From an uncultured Clostridia bacterium (GTDB lineage: Bacteria; Bacillota; Clostridia; Lachnospirales; CAG-274), in the NCBI GenBank assembly GCA_947630725.1, contig CANRIS010000004.1, positions 86,134-150,133 of the forward strand: a stretch of 64,000 nt of DNA. Reading direction: 5' to 3'. A program made the position numbers and the translations under genes. The number at the start of each line of letters is the position of its first letter. Within the stretch, counting starts at the first letter, position 1. Below the pieces are notes generated by a model, which was given only the letters and a program-made list of their open reading frames with translations, made no database searches and was not told where the DNA came from. Positions 16,709 through 25,711 of the stretch are shown piece after piece.

Positions 16709-17512
16709 ATGTGTATGGGACTTGTTCTGGGAGGCGGAGGAGCGAAGGGAGCATATGAGGCGGGCGTATGGAGAGCCCTTTCTGAGCTTGATATGACGAA
16801 GGATATAAAAGCCGTCAGCGGCAGCTCTGCGGGAGGTCTGAATGCAGCCCTTTTCGCCATGGGAGATTTTTGCTCCTGTTTTCGTCTGTGGCGCAGCATA
16901 ACCGAAAGCGACATACTCAGCGATGATGGCGAGGGGCTGAGTCTTTTGTCGGTCGCCCTCGGCTATGACAGTATTTTTTCACGCTCCTGTATCGAAAATA
17001 TCATAAAAAACAACATATCCCCCATAACGGACACCGACTGCTTTATAGCCTGCTCCGACATATCGAGGATACCTTTCTTAAAGCTTTTGCCTGCGGAACT
17101 TTTCATAAACAAGCGGCTGTCGCTTTCTCCCGAATATTTCAATCTTAGGGGCGAGAGCGAAGAAAGAACAATAAACATACTCCTTGCAACCACGGCCATA
17201 CCGTTTATATACGAAAGTGTAAAAATAGGCAAAAAGCGCTATTGTGACGGAGGACTGTGCGACAATCTGCCCATAAAACCCCTTTATGATGCAGGATACA
17301 GAAAAATAATTGCCGTTTCCCTTGACATTGACAGCGAGATCGAACAAAAAAAATTCCCAGATTCGGAGATCGTACTCATAAAGCCGTCTCGGGATCCGGG
17401 AAATTTTTTCAGCGGCACATTGAATTTTACAAGGGAAAAGCTTGAAAATATGATATATCTGGGCTATACCGACACCCTCGCCCTATTGGGGGACAAAAGA
17501 CCGCCTCTATAG
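16709..17512 (+). CDS. Patatin-like phospholipase family protein
   Basis: A 267-residue predicted lipid acyl hydrolase. The N-terminus LVLGGGGAKGAYEAG supplies the oxyanion-hole glycine loop; Ser40 lies in GSSAG and the catalytic Asp in CDGGLCDNLP (about residue 184), giving the Ser-Asp dyad. No signal peptide is visible, so it acts in the cytoplasm or on the inner membrane face. ATG 16709 is preceded by GGGGAG at 8 bases and starts the protein 3 residues before the glycine loop. It converges on proS with 14 bases between them. Confidence 0.88.
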   Translation: MCMGLVLGGGGAKGAYEAGVWRALSELDMTKDIKAVSGSSAGGLNAALFAMGDFCSCFRLWRSITESDILSDDGEGLSLLSVALGYDSIFSRSCIENIIKNNISPITDTDCFIACSDISRIPFLKLLPAELFINKRLSLSPEYFNLRGESEERTINILLATTAIPFIYESVKIGKKRYCDGGLCDNLPIKPLYDAGYRKIIAVSLDIDSEIEQKKFPDSEIVLIKPSRDPGNFFSGTLNFTREKLENMIYLGYTDTLALLGDKRPPL

Positions 17513-17526
17513 AGCCTGTGTGCTTA

Positions 17527-18960
17527 TCAGTATGCCTTTCCCCACGCTACCATAACCTTTGCGGGCTTTCCGCAGCATACGCACACATCGGACAGGTGCT
17601 TCTGTTCAAAGGGCATACATCTGGAGGTTGCACCTGTTTTTTCTTTTATTTCGTTTTCGCAGCTTTCGTCACCGCACCACATAGCGTTTATAAAACCGGG
17701 GTTTTCTTCAAGCTGACGGGCAAACTCCTCCATAGTCACAGCGTCAAAGGTATGCTCGTTTTTGTGAGCAAGAGCCTTTTCATACAGGTCGTTCTGCATT
17801 TTGTCAAGCATTTCGGGAACGACCTTTTCTATATCGTCAAGAGAAACAACCGTCTTTACTCTGCCCAATCTTGAAACAATTACGCATTTGTTGTTTTCAA
17901 TATCTCTGGGGCCTATTTCGAGGCGCAGAGGTATGCCCTTCATCTCCTGATCGGCATACTTCCATCCCGGGCTTTTGTCGGTGGAATCCACCTTTACACG
18001 ACAAACCCCCGAAAGCCTCTGCCTTATTTCCTCAGCCTTTTCAAGTATACCTGCTTTCCTCTGCATAATAGGTATTATCATACACTGTATGGGAGCGGCT
18101 TTGGGAGGCAGGACAAGACCGTTGTTGTCCGAGTGTACCATTATCATTGCGCCTATAAGCCTTGTAGTCATTCCCCACGATGTCTGGTGAACATATTTGA
18201 GCTTGTTGTCCTTGTCGGTATACTGTATGCCGAAGGCCTTGGCAAAGCCGTCTCCGAAGTTGTGGCTCGTGCCTGCCTGAAGCGCCTTTCCGTCATGCAT
18301 AAGCGATTCTACCGTATAAGTAGCCATTGCGCCGGCAAACTTCTCCTTTTCGGTCTTTCTGCCCTTTACAACGGGTATTGCGAGAAATTCCCTGAGAAAG
18401 TCGGCATATACATTCAGCATTCTTACGGTTTCTTCCTCGGCCTCTTCTGCCGTGGCGTGGGCTGTGTGTCCCTCCTGCCACAAAAATTCCATAGTGCGGA
18501 GGAAGGGTCTTGTGGTCTTTTCCCAACGTACCACCGAGCACCACTGATTATAGAGCTTTGGCAGATCTCTGTAGGACTGCACAATATTCTTGTAGTGGTC
18601 GCAGAAAAGGGTTTCGGAGGTGGGTCTGACACAGAGCCTTTCCTGAAGCTTTTCGGAGCCGCCGTGAGTAACCCACGCCACCTCGGGCGCAAAGCCCTCA
18701 ACGTGATCCTTTTCCTTCTGCAAAAGGCTCTCGGGTATAAACATAGGCATATAAACATTTTCGTGACCCGTCTCTTTGAATCGTCTGTCAAGGTCGTGCT
18801 GTATAAGCTCCCATACGGCATAACCGTAGGGCTTTAATATCATACAGCCCCTTACCGATGAATAGTCGCAAAGCTCTGCTTTTTTAACTATATCGGTATA
18901 CCATTTGGCAAAATCCTCCTCCATGGAAGTAATAGCATTTACCATTTTTTCATCAGCCAT
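17527..18960 (-). CDS. proS: Proline-tRNA ligase, type 3
   Basis: Charges tRNA-Pro. The 477-residue class II synthetase is of the short archaeal/eukaryote-like type: no inserted editing domain between motifs 2 and 3, and a C-terminal zinc-binding-like extension (CGDESC...[10 protein letters not shown]). Motif 2 is visible as [20 protein letters not shown] and the proline pocket as [22 protein letters not shown] on the plus strand shows the AGGAGGATA ribosome site before the ATG. A T-box leader lies immediately upstream, so expression should rise when uncharged tRNA-Pro accumulates. Confidence 0.95.
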   Translation of the reverse strand: MADEKMVNAITSMEEDFAKWYTDIVKKAELCDYSSVRGCMILKPYGYAVWELIQHDLDRRFKETGHENVYMPMFIPESLLQKEKDHVEGFAPEVAWVTHGGSEKLQERLCVRPTSETLFCDHYKNIVQSYRDLPKLYNQWCSVVRWEKTTRPFLRTMEFLWQEGHTAHATAEEAEEETVRMLNVYADFLREFLAIPVVKGRKTEKEKFAGAMATYTVESLMHDGKALQAGTSHNFGDGFAKAFGIQYTDKDNKLKYVHQTSWGMTTRLIGAMIMVHSDNNGLVLPPKAAPIQCMIIPIMQRKAGILEKAEEIRQRLSGVCRVKVDSTDKSPGWKYADQEMKGIPLRLEIGPRDIENNKCVIVSRLGRVKTVVSLDDIEKVVPEMLDKMQNDLYEKALAHKNEHTFDAVTMEEFARQLEENPGFINAMWCGDESCENEIKEKTGATSRCMPFEQKHLSDVCVCCGKPAKVMVAWGKAY

Positions 18961-19009
18961 TTTTATATCCTCCTTAAATAGCCTTAAATAGCCTGACTGC
19001 TCTGTTTAA

Positions 19010-19235
19010 AAAAACAAAAAAGCCTCCTGCCCCCACAGGGGTCGGAAGCCGACGGTACCACCCTTTTTAGCGGCACGCCAAAGCATGAGCCGCTCACTCA
19101 AAGCCCCATAACGCAGGGATCTGCGCCGCATTTTTTGCGAAGCTCGGGAGGTGGGCAAAAAGACGTCCGCCAAAGGCTTGCACCAACCGCCTTTTCTCTG
19201 AATGGCAGAACATTCTCCTATGTTCTCCGTCAAAG
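19010..19235 (-). promoter_or_regulatory. T-box leader controlling proS
   Basis: On the minus strand the conserved T-box GGGTGGTACCGTCGG (19049-19063) is followed by a terminator (19017-19047: GCTTCCGACCCC with GGGGCAGGAGGC, then TTTTTT). Upstream are a Stem III-like hairpin (AGCGGC...GCCGCT) and a Stem I region with CAGAGA and GGTTGGTGCAAGCC distal elements. CCC and CCA triplets lie on the 3' side of Stem I, where a proline specifier is expected, but I did not fold it rigorously. Uncharged tRNA-Pro would favour the antiterminator. Confidence 0.9.
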
Positions 19236-19263
19236 CATTTTTTAATTTTCGTTATTTCTATAT

Positions 19264-19292
19264 ATAATATATTTAATTTTGAATTATGTCAA
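19264..19292 (-). promoter_or_regulatory. Promoter of the T-box/proS transcript
   Basis: Minus-strand TTGACA (19287-19292), 17-base spacer, TATTAT (19264-19269), just upstream of the T-box leader. Confidence 0.8.
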
Positions 19293-19386
19293 GACTTTTA
19301 TGCTCAAAAATCGTATATAATCGTATATATCGATACATATGTGACCCTGACAAGGACATACACGCCAAAAACATTTATATTGCCAT

Positions 19387-19806
19387 AAAAATTCATAGTT
19401 TGAATTTACAGATAATAAAAAAATATTTGACAAATCGTCATATCGTCGAAGATTTAAAGCGTCGCAGACTTTAATCCGCAGGTAGTGTCCGAAAGACGTC
19501 GGATTGCCCAAAGGGCAACTTTTCCGTAAGAAAAAGCACTGAACGTGAGCTTTGCCCGTCCAAGGAATAAGTTTATAAAAAGCGTCGCAGACTTTAATCC
19601 GCAGGACGAGCTTTGCCCGTCCGAGGAATAAATTTCAATTTGCGAAAAAACGCAGTTTTTGGAACAAATTGAAATTTATATTCCTTTATCCAAATGAAGT
19701 CGCCGGCTTGCCCGGCACGCACATTTGGCCTCATCAAAATGCGACTGCATTTTGATGACAGCGTGTCGATTTTTTCGACACGCTGAAAATTCATAGCTTG
19801 AATTTA
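19387..19806. repeat. 420-bp hairpin-rich noncoding region bounded by 21-bp direct repeats
   Basis: The bounding repeats AAAATTCATAG-Y-TTGAATTTA lie at 19387-19407 and 19786-19806. Inside, a 27-bp sequence starting AAAGCGTCGCAGACTT occurs twice (19456-19482 and 19579-19605), and a 24-bp sequence starting GAGCTTTGCCCGTCC occurs twice (19547-19570 and 19608-19631, one mismatch). Three strong hairpins follow: AAATTTCAATTTG/CAAATTGAAATTT, TCATCAAAATGC/GCATTTTGATGA and CAGCGTGTCGA/TCGACACGCTG. No convincing reading frame is present. Confidence 0.6.
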
Positions 19807-19826
19807 TTCTCGGTCTGTAGTATAAT
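19798..19826 (+). promoter_or_regulatory. Promoter of the YesL-like gene
   Basis: TTGAAT (19798-19803) and TATAAT (19821-19826) with a 17-base spacer. The -35 lies in the right-hand copy of the 21-bp repeat. The leader holds a small hairpin (GGACGAT...GCTGTCC near 19837-19860). Confidence 0.7.
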
Positions 19827-19945
19827 ACTGAGGGAACGGACGATATTGTTATCGCTGTCCATAGTCTTTATAATTACGCATCGCTGAAAACAAGCTTGTC
19901 GCAGCTTTAAACGGTATAAATGCTTTTGAGAAATGAGGTTATATT

Positions 19946-20611
19946 ATGAATGATATGTTTCGGTTTGACGGCCCGTTGTTCAAGATAGGTACGCTTATAG
20001 GAGATCTTCTCATACTCTCCCTTCTGTTCATTGTATGCAGCATACCTATAATAACTATAGGAGCCTCCGTCACAGCTCTGTATTATGTCACCACAAGAAT
20101 GATCTCCGGCAGAGAGGGCTATGTGTCAAGGGACTTTATGAGGAGCTTTAAACAGAATTTCATAAAATCCACAGTTGTTTTCGTACTCATCGCCATATGC
20201 GCCTTTATTCTTCTGTGCAACTTCACTCTTTTCAACTATGTGTACAGAGCGAATCAGTTTATGCTTGTATTTCAGGTGGTGCTTTCGGCAGAGCTTGCGG
20301 GAATATCCGTATATATATTCCCTCTCATAGCAAGGTTCGATATGAAAATCGGCCAATACTTTAAAAACGCCTTTTTCTTTGCAAACAGACATATTTCAAC
20401 AACGGTAACCTGTCTGGTATTTCTTGCGGGAGCCGCCATGCTGTTTATGAGGCTGCCCATACTTATAATAATCATAACGGGAGCATACAGCTATTTTTCG
20501 TCCAAGCTTCTTATGAGAGTATTCAGAAAATATCTCCCCGATATGGACAGAGACATAGACGACTATCATATAAGGGACGAGGCTCCCTCGGATGAAAACA
20601 AGGTTGAATAA
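19946..20611 (+). CDS. YesL-like integral membrane protein (DUF624)
   Basis: A 221-residue membrane protein with about five hydrophobic segments. The start FRFDGPLFKIGTLIGDLL followed by LFIVCSIPIITIGASVTALYY split over the first membrane helix is the DUF624/YesL signature. In Firmicutes these proteins are often encoded with carbohydrate transporters; their role is not known. No transporter adjoins here. The acidic C-terminal tail (DMDRDIDDYHI...) is cytoplasmic by prediction. GAGG lies about 10 bases before the ATG. Confidence 0.8.
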   Translation: MNDMFRFDGPLFKIGTLIGDLLILSLLFIVCSIPIITIGASVTALYYVTTRMISGREGYVSRDFMRSFKQNFIKSTVVFVLIAICAFILLCNFTLFNYVYRANQFMLVFQVVLSAELAGISVYIFPLIARFDMKIGQYFKNAFFFANRHISTTVTCLVFLAGAAMLFMRLPILIIIITGAYSYFSSKLLMRVFRKYLPDMDRDIDDYHIRDEAPSDENKVE

Positions 20612-20616
20612 GCAGA

Positions 20617-20675
20617 TATTTTAACCGACAACTAAGTCCCCCTGTCTCTTCAGGCGGCGGAATCCCCTGTCGGTG
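20617..20675 (+). repeat. Dispersed hairpin-type repeat, copy 2
   Basis: Reads ATATTTTAACCGACAACTAA-GTCC and closes with CTGTCGG, so CCGACA (20625-20630) and TGTCGG (20668-20673) form terminal inverted repeats. The first 24 bases match the junction of the insertion at 53.1-53.27 kb (TATTTTAACCGACAAGTAAG-TCC). The AGCGTAAGC...AATATC end of the other copies is missing here. Confidence 0.5.
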
Positions 20676-20710
20676 GTATATACAGTCAAAAATAAACCGA
20701 GGTGTAATCA

Positions 20711-21223
20711 ATGCTACAAAAAGCAATGGGTTCAAGAAAAAATTTCTATGACGGCAGCAGAAAAATGAACCGTTATCTTAACTGTGTGGAGGATCTGTTG
20801 GAGGACGAAAGCGTTCTCAGGCTTGACAGCTACAGTCAGCACATAGGCACATCACGCCTGCAGCACAGTCTCAATGTATCATACTACAGCTATCTTTTTT
20901 CAAAGCTTCTCGGCTGCGACTTCCGTTCGGCAGCCAGAGCGGGAATACTCCATGATCTTTATCTATATGACAGACACACCGACAAAACCGATGAAAACCA
21001 CGTTTTTCGTCACCCACGAGAGGCACTGAAAAATGCGGCTATGCTTACTGAGCTGAACGATATAGAAAAAGACGCAATAATAAAGCATATGTGGCCTCTC
21101 AGCAAGGGTTTCCCCAAATACAAGGAGTCATACTGCGTCAGCGCTGCCGATAAGTACAGCGCAGCCCTCGAATTTACCTTTCAGCTCGGAAAAAAGGTCA
21201 AAAACTTCATAAATGCTTCATAA
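20711..21223 (+). CDS. HD-domain protein, predicted metal-dependent phosphohydrolase
   Basis: A 170-residue cytoplasmic protein. RLQHSLNVSYYSYL supplies the first His (about residue 57), RAGILHDLYLYD the HD pair (about 78-79), and SAADKYSAALE a late Asp, matching the HD superfamily metal site (H...HD...D). Such small HD proteins are usually nucleotide phosphohydrolases of unknown substrate. It has no gene partner; the YesL-like gene upstream is separated by a repeat element. A terminator follows. Confidence 0.82.
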   Translation: MLQKAMGSRKNFYDGSRKMNRYLNCVEDLLEDESVLRLDSYSQHIGTSRLQHSLNVSYYSYLFSKLLGCDFRSAARAGILHDLYLYDRHTDKTDENHVFRHPREALKNAAMLTELNDIEKDAIIKHMWPLSKGFPKYKESYCVSAADKYSAALEFTFQLGKKVKNFINAS

Positions 21224-21232
21224 TCAACAAAT

Positions 21233-21258
21233 AAGGGGGCTGTTTTCGGCCCTTTTTT
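21233..21258 (+). terminator. Terminator after the HD-domain gene
   Basis: AAGGGGGC pairs with GGCCCTTT and is followed by a T-run, 10 bases after the stop. Confidence 0.75.
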
Positions 21259-21389
21259 GTTATATGTTTTTTTAAAATACATTGGAAATTATGTTCGGAA
21301 CGGTGTATAATAAGTATAAATCTATGTGGATTTTTTTGATAAACAAATAAAATTTTGTAATAAAGCAGTGAAAAAAAGAGGTGGCGAGT

Positions 21390-22409
21390 GTGAAAGTATT
21401 GGTAACCGGCGGCTCGGGTTTTCTGGGGTCTATGTTGTGTTATTGTCTTGCTGATGCAGGATATGAGATCATTTTGCTCGATTCCGATATTTTTGACGGA
21501 GAAAACAAAATCAAAAACTGTAGGTTTTATTTTGGCGACTGGGCAAACAAAAAGCTCCTGAGCAAAATATTTGAAGAAAATCCGGGGATAGAAATTACGA
21601 TACATTGTGCGGAAAAATCCTCTGTCGCAATGTCCATAGAGCATCCCTATGAATTTTATTCTCTGAATGTTGTAAAGAGTATGGAGCTTTTCAGAAATCT
21701 CTGTGATCTCGGCTGCAGAAAGCTCATATTCTCATCATCTGCGGGAATGTACGATGACCTTCCCGGTTATATGGCTACGGAGCTGTCTCCCATAAAACCG
21801 AGAAGTCCTTTTACACGTTCAAAATATATGACCGAGCTTATACTCAGAGACTTCTGCAATGCCTATGGTCTCAGGTGCATAGCTTTGAGATACTTCAACC
21901 CCATAGGCGCCGACCCCAAGGGAAGAACAGGCCCCGATGCGGGCGTTAACAATCTTCTCAGAAGTCTCTTTGACATTATACAGGGAAAATCAAGGGAGTT
22001 TGTCATTACGGGTAACGACTGGATGACAAGAGACAACACATGTATAAGGGATTATATACACATATATGACGCAGCTCAGGCAAATATAAAGGCTATAGAA
22101 AACTTCGACCATGCCTTTTCTCAGAAAAACAGCCATACCGATCTGAACTTTATAGCCCTCAACATAGGTTCGGGCGTTGACGTGACTGTCAGGGAATTTA
22201 TATATGCTTTTGAAAATGTAACGGGAGAAAAAATCCCCATAACCTTCGGCCCCAGACGTCCCGGCGACATAGGCGGCTCATACGCCAACATAAACCTTGC
22301 AAAAAGAGCCATACACTGGGAGCCTAAGCTGTCTGTCGAAGAAGCCATACTCGATTATATAAAATGGGAAGAACTGAAGGCAAGGTTTTATGAAAATTCG
22401 GTTAATTAA
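21390..22409 (+). CDS. GalE-like NAD-dependent epimerase/dehydratase lacking the catalytic Tyr
   Basis: A 339-residue extended short-chain dehydrogenase. The NAD-binding loop is GGSGFLG, the Ser motif FSSSAGMY matches GalE, and YFNPIGADPKG, NTCIRDYIHIYDAA and the C-terminal GPRRPGDIGGSYA split region are classic UDP-glucose 4-epimerase features. However, the YxxxK catalytic pair reads PFTRSK: Phe141 replaces Tyr, with Lys145 kept. That Tyr is the proton acceptor in the family, so activity may be altered or lost. I chose GTG 21390 (KVLVTGG) with GAGGTGG 5 bases upstream. It overlaps the next gene by 20 bases and is probably co-transcribed with it. Confidence 0.85.
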   Translation: MKVLVTGGSGFLGSMLCYCLADAGYEIILLDSDIFDGENKIKNCRFYFGDWANKKLLSKIFEENPGIEITIHCAEKSSVAMSIEHPYEFYSLNVVKSMELFRNLCDLGCRKLIFSSSAGMYDDLPGYMATELSPIKPRSPFTRSKYMTELILRDFCNAYGLRCIALRYFNPIGADPKGRTGPDAGVNNLLRSLFDIIQGKSREFVITGNDWMTRDNTCIRDYIHIYDAAQANIKAIENFDHAFSQKNSHTDLNFIALNIGSGVDVTVREFIYAFENVTGEKIPITFGPRRPGDIGGSYANINLAKRAIHWEPKLSVEEAILDYIKWEELKARFYENSVN

Positions 22410-23550
22410 CATACTGACAATTATTTTTATATTTGCGCTCACAGGCTGCGGAGGTCTTGCGGAAAGTATGGACTCCATACCCGATGAAAAAGATGTCGGG
22501 GAGGAGGTCTCCGAGCCATCGAAGGCAGAAAAGCTTTTGGATGAAATGACTACCGATGAAAAACTGTATCAGCTTTTCTTTGTCACGCCCGAGGAGCTTA
22601 CGGGAGAGGAGACCTCAACAGACGGAGAAAAGACAGCCGAGGCTCTCGGCACCCTGCCCGTAGGCGGCATAATATATTTTTCGGATAATCTCATCTCAAA
22701 AGAACAAACCGAGGATATGCTTGAAAAAACCGCCGCAGCCTCGAAAATTCCGCTTTTTCTGGGAATTGACGAAGAAGGCGGCAGAGTTTCGAGACTTGGC
22801 GGCAATCCCCTTATGGGCTCAGATGCCGTACCTTCTATGGCGGAAATAGGCAAAAGCGGCGACAGCTCAAAGGCAGCAGAGGCAGCGCAGACCATAGGCA
22901 GCGAAATAAAGGAGCTTGGGTTCAATACGGACTTTGCTCCCGTTGCAGATGTACTCTCGAACACCGACAATACCGAAATAGGCGATCGGTCATTTTCGTC
23001 CGATCCCGAAGTATGCAGCTCTATGGTAAGGGAGTTTGTCACGGCGCTTCAGAAAAACAACATCAGCGGCTGTCTTAAGCATTTTCCGGGTCACGGCAGC
23101 ACATCGGCAAATTCTCACGAGGGGCGCAGCGAATCGCTCCGAACCCTTTCGGAGTTCCGTCAGACGGATTTTCCGCCGTTTGCGGCAGGCATAGAGTCGG
23201 GAGTTGATTTTGTTATGGTATCCCATATGACCGCCCCCGACATTGACAGCGTGCCATGCTCTGTTTCCGAAAAGGTTATGTCTATGCTGAGAAACGACCT
23301 CGGCTTTGAAAATATAATTATTACCGATGCGCAGAATATGGGCGCAATAACAAGCCTCTATGCTCCGGGTGAAGCCGCCGTAGCCGCAATAAAGGCAGGA
23401 GCCGATATGGTTCTTATGCCCGAAAATCTTTCCGATGCATTCGAGAGGCTCCGCTTTGCAGTATATGTCGGAGACATTCCCGAAGAAAGAATCGACAAAA
23501 GCGTACTCAGAATACTTAAAATAAAAGAAAAAAGAGGTCTGCTTTCATAG
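22390..23550 (+). CDS. Glycoside hydrolase family 3 lipoprotein (NagZ-like)
   Basis: A 386-residue surface enzyme. The lipoprotein signal FIFALTGC places Cys at about residue 20, followed by an acidic linker. The GH3 domain shows FLGIDEEGGRVSRL, LKHFPGHG (general-acid His/Asp loop of the NagZ type) and the nucleophile Asp in IITDAQNMGAI. The likely substrate is a beta-N-acetylhexosaminide such as peptidoglycan GlcNAc-anhydroMurNAc. It starts inside the end of the epimerase gene. The substrate is inferred from the family only. Confidence 0.9.
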   Translation: MKIRLINILTIIFIFALTGCGGLAESMDSIPDEKDVGEEVSEPSKAEKLLDEMTTDEKLYQLFFVTPEELTGEETSTDGEKTAEALGTLPVGGIIYFSDNLISKEQTEDMLEKTAAASKIPLFLGIDEEGGRVSRLGGNPLMGSDAVPSMAEIGKSGDSSKAAEAAQTIGSEIKELGFNTDFAPVADVLSNTDNTEIGDRSFSSDPEVCSSMVREFVTALQKNNISGCLKHFPGHGSTSANSHEGRSESLRTLSEFRQTDFPPFAAGIESGVDFVMVSHMTAPDIDSVPCSVSEKVMSMLRNDLGFENIIITDAQNMGAITSLYAPGEAAVAAIKAGADMVLMPENLSDAFERLRFAVYVGDIPEERIDKSVLRILKIKEKRGLLS

Positions 23551-23579
23551 GATACACCCTATGTCGGCAGATCTCTTTT
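23530..23579. terminator. Terminator between the GH3 gene and kduI
   Basis: AAAAGAGGTCTGC (23530-23542) pairs with GCAGATCTCTTTT (23567-23579), with an inner CATAGG/CCTATG stem. The GH3 stop codon lies inside the hairpin. It has T-runs on both strands and serves both converging genes. Confidence 0.82.
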
Positions 23580-23628
23580 GATTTGCTTATGATGTGATTA
23601 TTATTTATTATTTATTATTTGATGGTTA

Positions 23629-24498
23629 TTATTTGAGATCTACGCACTTCAGGAAGTCCTGATCGTCATAGTCCTTGTTTTCGCCTACCATACCCCAGAT
23701 AAACGTATAAGCCTTTGTGCCTACGCCGCTGTGGATCGACCAGCTCGGAGATATAACGGCAGATTCGTTCTTCATAACGATATGTCTTGTTTCCTCGGGC
23801 TTGCCCATCATATGGAAAACTACATTTTCATCATCCATATCGAAGTACAGATATACTTCCATTCGTCTTTCGTGTGTATGACAGGGCATTGTATTCCAGT
23901 TTGAGCCGGGTTCAAGCTTTGTGAGTCCCATAGCAAGCTGGCAGCTTCCGTACTCAACGCCGTCTCTTGCGGAAAGTCTGCCGAATACATCGTCATGTAT
24001 ATACTGATTGATAGTTCTCTTGTTGCAGTCCTCGAGAGAGCCCAAGGGCTTGTGGTTAGCATCGTCATAGGAGATAAGAACCGTGGGATAGCTCTTATGA
24101 GCCGTACCTGAGTTCATATAGAATTTAGGCGGATTTGCAGCGTCCTTTGCATAGAAGGATATTGTCTTTGCGCCCATTCCTACATAAATAGCGTCGCCAT
24201 TGTTAACAACATATTCCTTGCCGTCAACCTCTACAAAGCCGTCTCCGCCGATGTTGATAGCGCCGAGCTCTCTTCTCTGAAGAAAATAATCAGCCGCAAG
24301 CTCCTTGCTGCCTTCCAGCTTAAGGGGTTCGGTCGTAGGTGTGATGCCGCCGAAAATTATTCTGTCGTTGTGGCTGTATACGAGCTTTGCCTCTCCGGGT
24401 ACAAAAACATTCTCAACAAGAAAATGCTCTCTGAGCTGCTCTGTCGTATAGTGCTTTACATCGTCAAAATGATTTGAATACCTTGTTTCTAAAGTCAT
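23629..24498 (-). CDS. kduI: 5-dehydro-4-deoxy-D-glucuronate isomerase
   Basis: Converts 4-deoxy-L-threo-hexosulose uronate (from pectin or glycosaminoglycan lyase products) to 2,5-diketo-3-deoxygluconate. The 289-residue cupin protein has VFVPGEAKLVYSHNDR near the N-terminus and the zinc ligand region PCHTHERRMEVYLYFD, with PSWSIHSGVGTKAYTFIWGM at the end; all are typical of KduI. AAGGAGGT precedes the ATG. It lies downstream of kdgK on the same strand with a hairpin in the 73-base gap. No kduD is in the window. Confidence 0.95.
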   Translation of the reverse strand: MTLETRYSNHFDDVKHYTTEQLREHFLVENVFVPGEAKLVYSHNDRIIFGGITPTTEPLKLEGSKELAADYFLQRRELGAINIGGDGFVEVDGKEYVVNNGDAIYVGMGAKTISFYAKDAANPPKFYMNSGTAHKSYPTVLISYDDANHKPLGSLEDCNKRTINQYIHDDVFGRLSARDGVEYGSCQLAMGLTKLEPGSNWNTMPCHTHERRMEVYLYFDMDDENVVFHMMGKPEETRHIVMKNESAVISPSWSIHSGVGTKAYTFIWGMVGENKDYDDQDFLKCVDLK

Positions 24499-24523
24499 TT
24501 TATAAAGACCTCCTTAAAAATTC

Positions 24524-24548
24524 GGGGTGTTTTGCTTTAAAACACCCC
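24524..24548. terminator. Hairpin between kdgK and kduI
   Basis: GGGGTGTTTT (24524-24533) pairs perfectly with AAAACACCCC (24539-24548). On the minus strand it is followed by GAATTTTTAAGGAGG, so it is at best a leaky terminator or a stabilising stem ahead of the kduI ribosome site. On the plus strand a TTTTTG run follows. Confidence 0.6.
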
Positions 24549-24571
24549 TTTTTGTTTGTCTGCGATTATTA

Positions 24572-25603
24572 TTATCTCTGAACTCTTCCCGATGCGTCGC
24601 CGCCTGCAAGCGTTTCAACGTCTGCTCTTGTAACAAGGTTGAAGTCGCCGGGGATAGTATGCTTAAGAGCCGATGCAGCAACAGCAAACTCAAGAGCGTC
24701 CTTCATATTCTTTCCGTCAACAAGACCGCAGATAAGTCCGCCTGCGAAGGAGTCGCCGCCGCCTACTCTGTCTACGATGGGGTTAATGTCATACTTTTTG
24801 CTGTGATAGAACTCTCTTGTCTTTCCGTCCATAATGCAAGCCGACCAGCCGTTGTGCGAAGCCGAATAGCTCTCACGAAGAGAAGAAATTATGTACTTGA
24901 AACCAAACTTGTCAGCCATCTGATTGAAGATGTCAACATAGCCTGCAAGCTCCAGCTCGCCCTGTGTTACGTCTGTGTTGCCGGGCTTGAAGCCGAGAAC
25001 AAGCTCTGCGTCCTCTTCGTTACCGATACATACGTCAACATACTGCATAAGGTTTGTCATAACCTTCTGAGCCTTTTCGGACGACCACAATTTCTTACGG
25101 AAGTTAAGGTCAACTGATACGGTAACGCCGTGAGCCTTTGCAGCCTTAAGAGCAGCCTCTGTAACCTCTGCCGCAAGATCCGAAACTGCGGGAGTGATTC
25201 CCGTAAAGTGGAACCAGTCTGCATCCTCGAAGATAGCGTCAAAATCAAAAGCCTCGGCAGGAGCAGTTGCTATGGAAGAAGCAGCTCTGTCATAAACTAC
25301 ATTTGAAGCTCTCATTGATGCGCCTGTTTCGAGATAATAGATGCCAAGTCTGTAGCCGCATTTTGCGATGTGCTTTGTGCAAACGCCGTACTTGTTGAGA
25401 GCAGCTACTGCGCAGGCTCCTATAGGATTGTCGGGAACAGCGGTTACAAATTCAGCCTCATGGCCATAATTTGCAAGAGATACGGCTACGTTAGCCTCGC
25501 CGCCGCCATAATTAATATCAAACTGTGTAGCCTGAATGAACTTCTGGTTTCCGGGGGTCGAAAGTCTCAGCATTATTTCGCCCATAGTTACAACTTTTGC
25601 CAT
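24572..25603 (-). CDS. kdgK: 2-keto-3-deoxygluconate kinase (PfkB family sugar kinase)
   Basis: Phosphorylates 2-keto-3-deoxygluconate to KDPG in uronate breakdown. The 343-residue protein has the PfkB patterns INYGGGEANVAVSLANYG near the start and DRVGGGDSFAGGLICG with the catalytic Asp near the end. Sugar-kinase specificity is hard to read from sequence, but pairing with kduI supports KDG kinase. AGGAGGAA precedes the ATG. An aldolase (kdgA) is not in the window. Confidence 0.88.
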   Translation of the reverse strand: MAKVVTMGEIMLRLSTPGNQKFIQATQFDINYGGGEANVAVSLANYGHEAEFVTAVPDNPIGACAVAALNKYGVCTKHIAKCGYRLGIYYLETGASMRASNVVYDRAASSIATAPAEAFDFDAIFEDADWFHFTGITPAVSDLAAEVTEAALKAAKAHGVTVSVDLNFRKKLWSSEKAQKVMTNLMQYVDVCIGNEEDAELVLGFKPGNTDVTQGELELAGYVDIFNQMADKFGFKYIISSLRESYSASHNGWSACIMDGKTREFYHSKKYDINPIVDRVGGGDSFAGGLICGLVDGKNMKDALEFAVAASALKHTIPGDFNLVTRADVETLAGGDASGRVQR

Positions 25604-25682
25604 TTGAAAATTCCTCCTGTTTTTCTTAAAATTTTGTCGGAAACTTATAAAATTTCACTTAACAAGTCCCCTATTTAATACA

Positions 25683-25711
25683 ATTATACCATAATCTGCC
25701 GAGCATTTCAA
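25683..25711 (-). promoter_or_regulatory. Promoter of kdgK-kduI
   Basis: Minus-strand TTGAAA (25706-25711), 17-base spacer, TATAAT (25683-25688), 80 bases before the kdgK start. Confidence 0.78.

Noticed and set aside
19006..19233. 75-codon minus-strand frame upstream of proS
   Set aside because: It lies entirely within the T-box leader and its sequence is explained by RNA structure.
19456..19631. Two repeat pairs considered as a degenerate CRISPR
   Set aside because: Only two copies each, interleaved and of different lengths, with no cas genes in the window.
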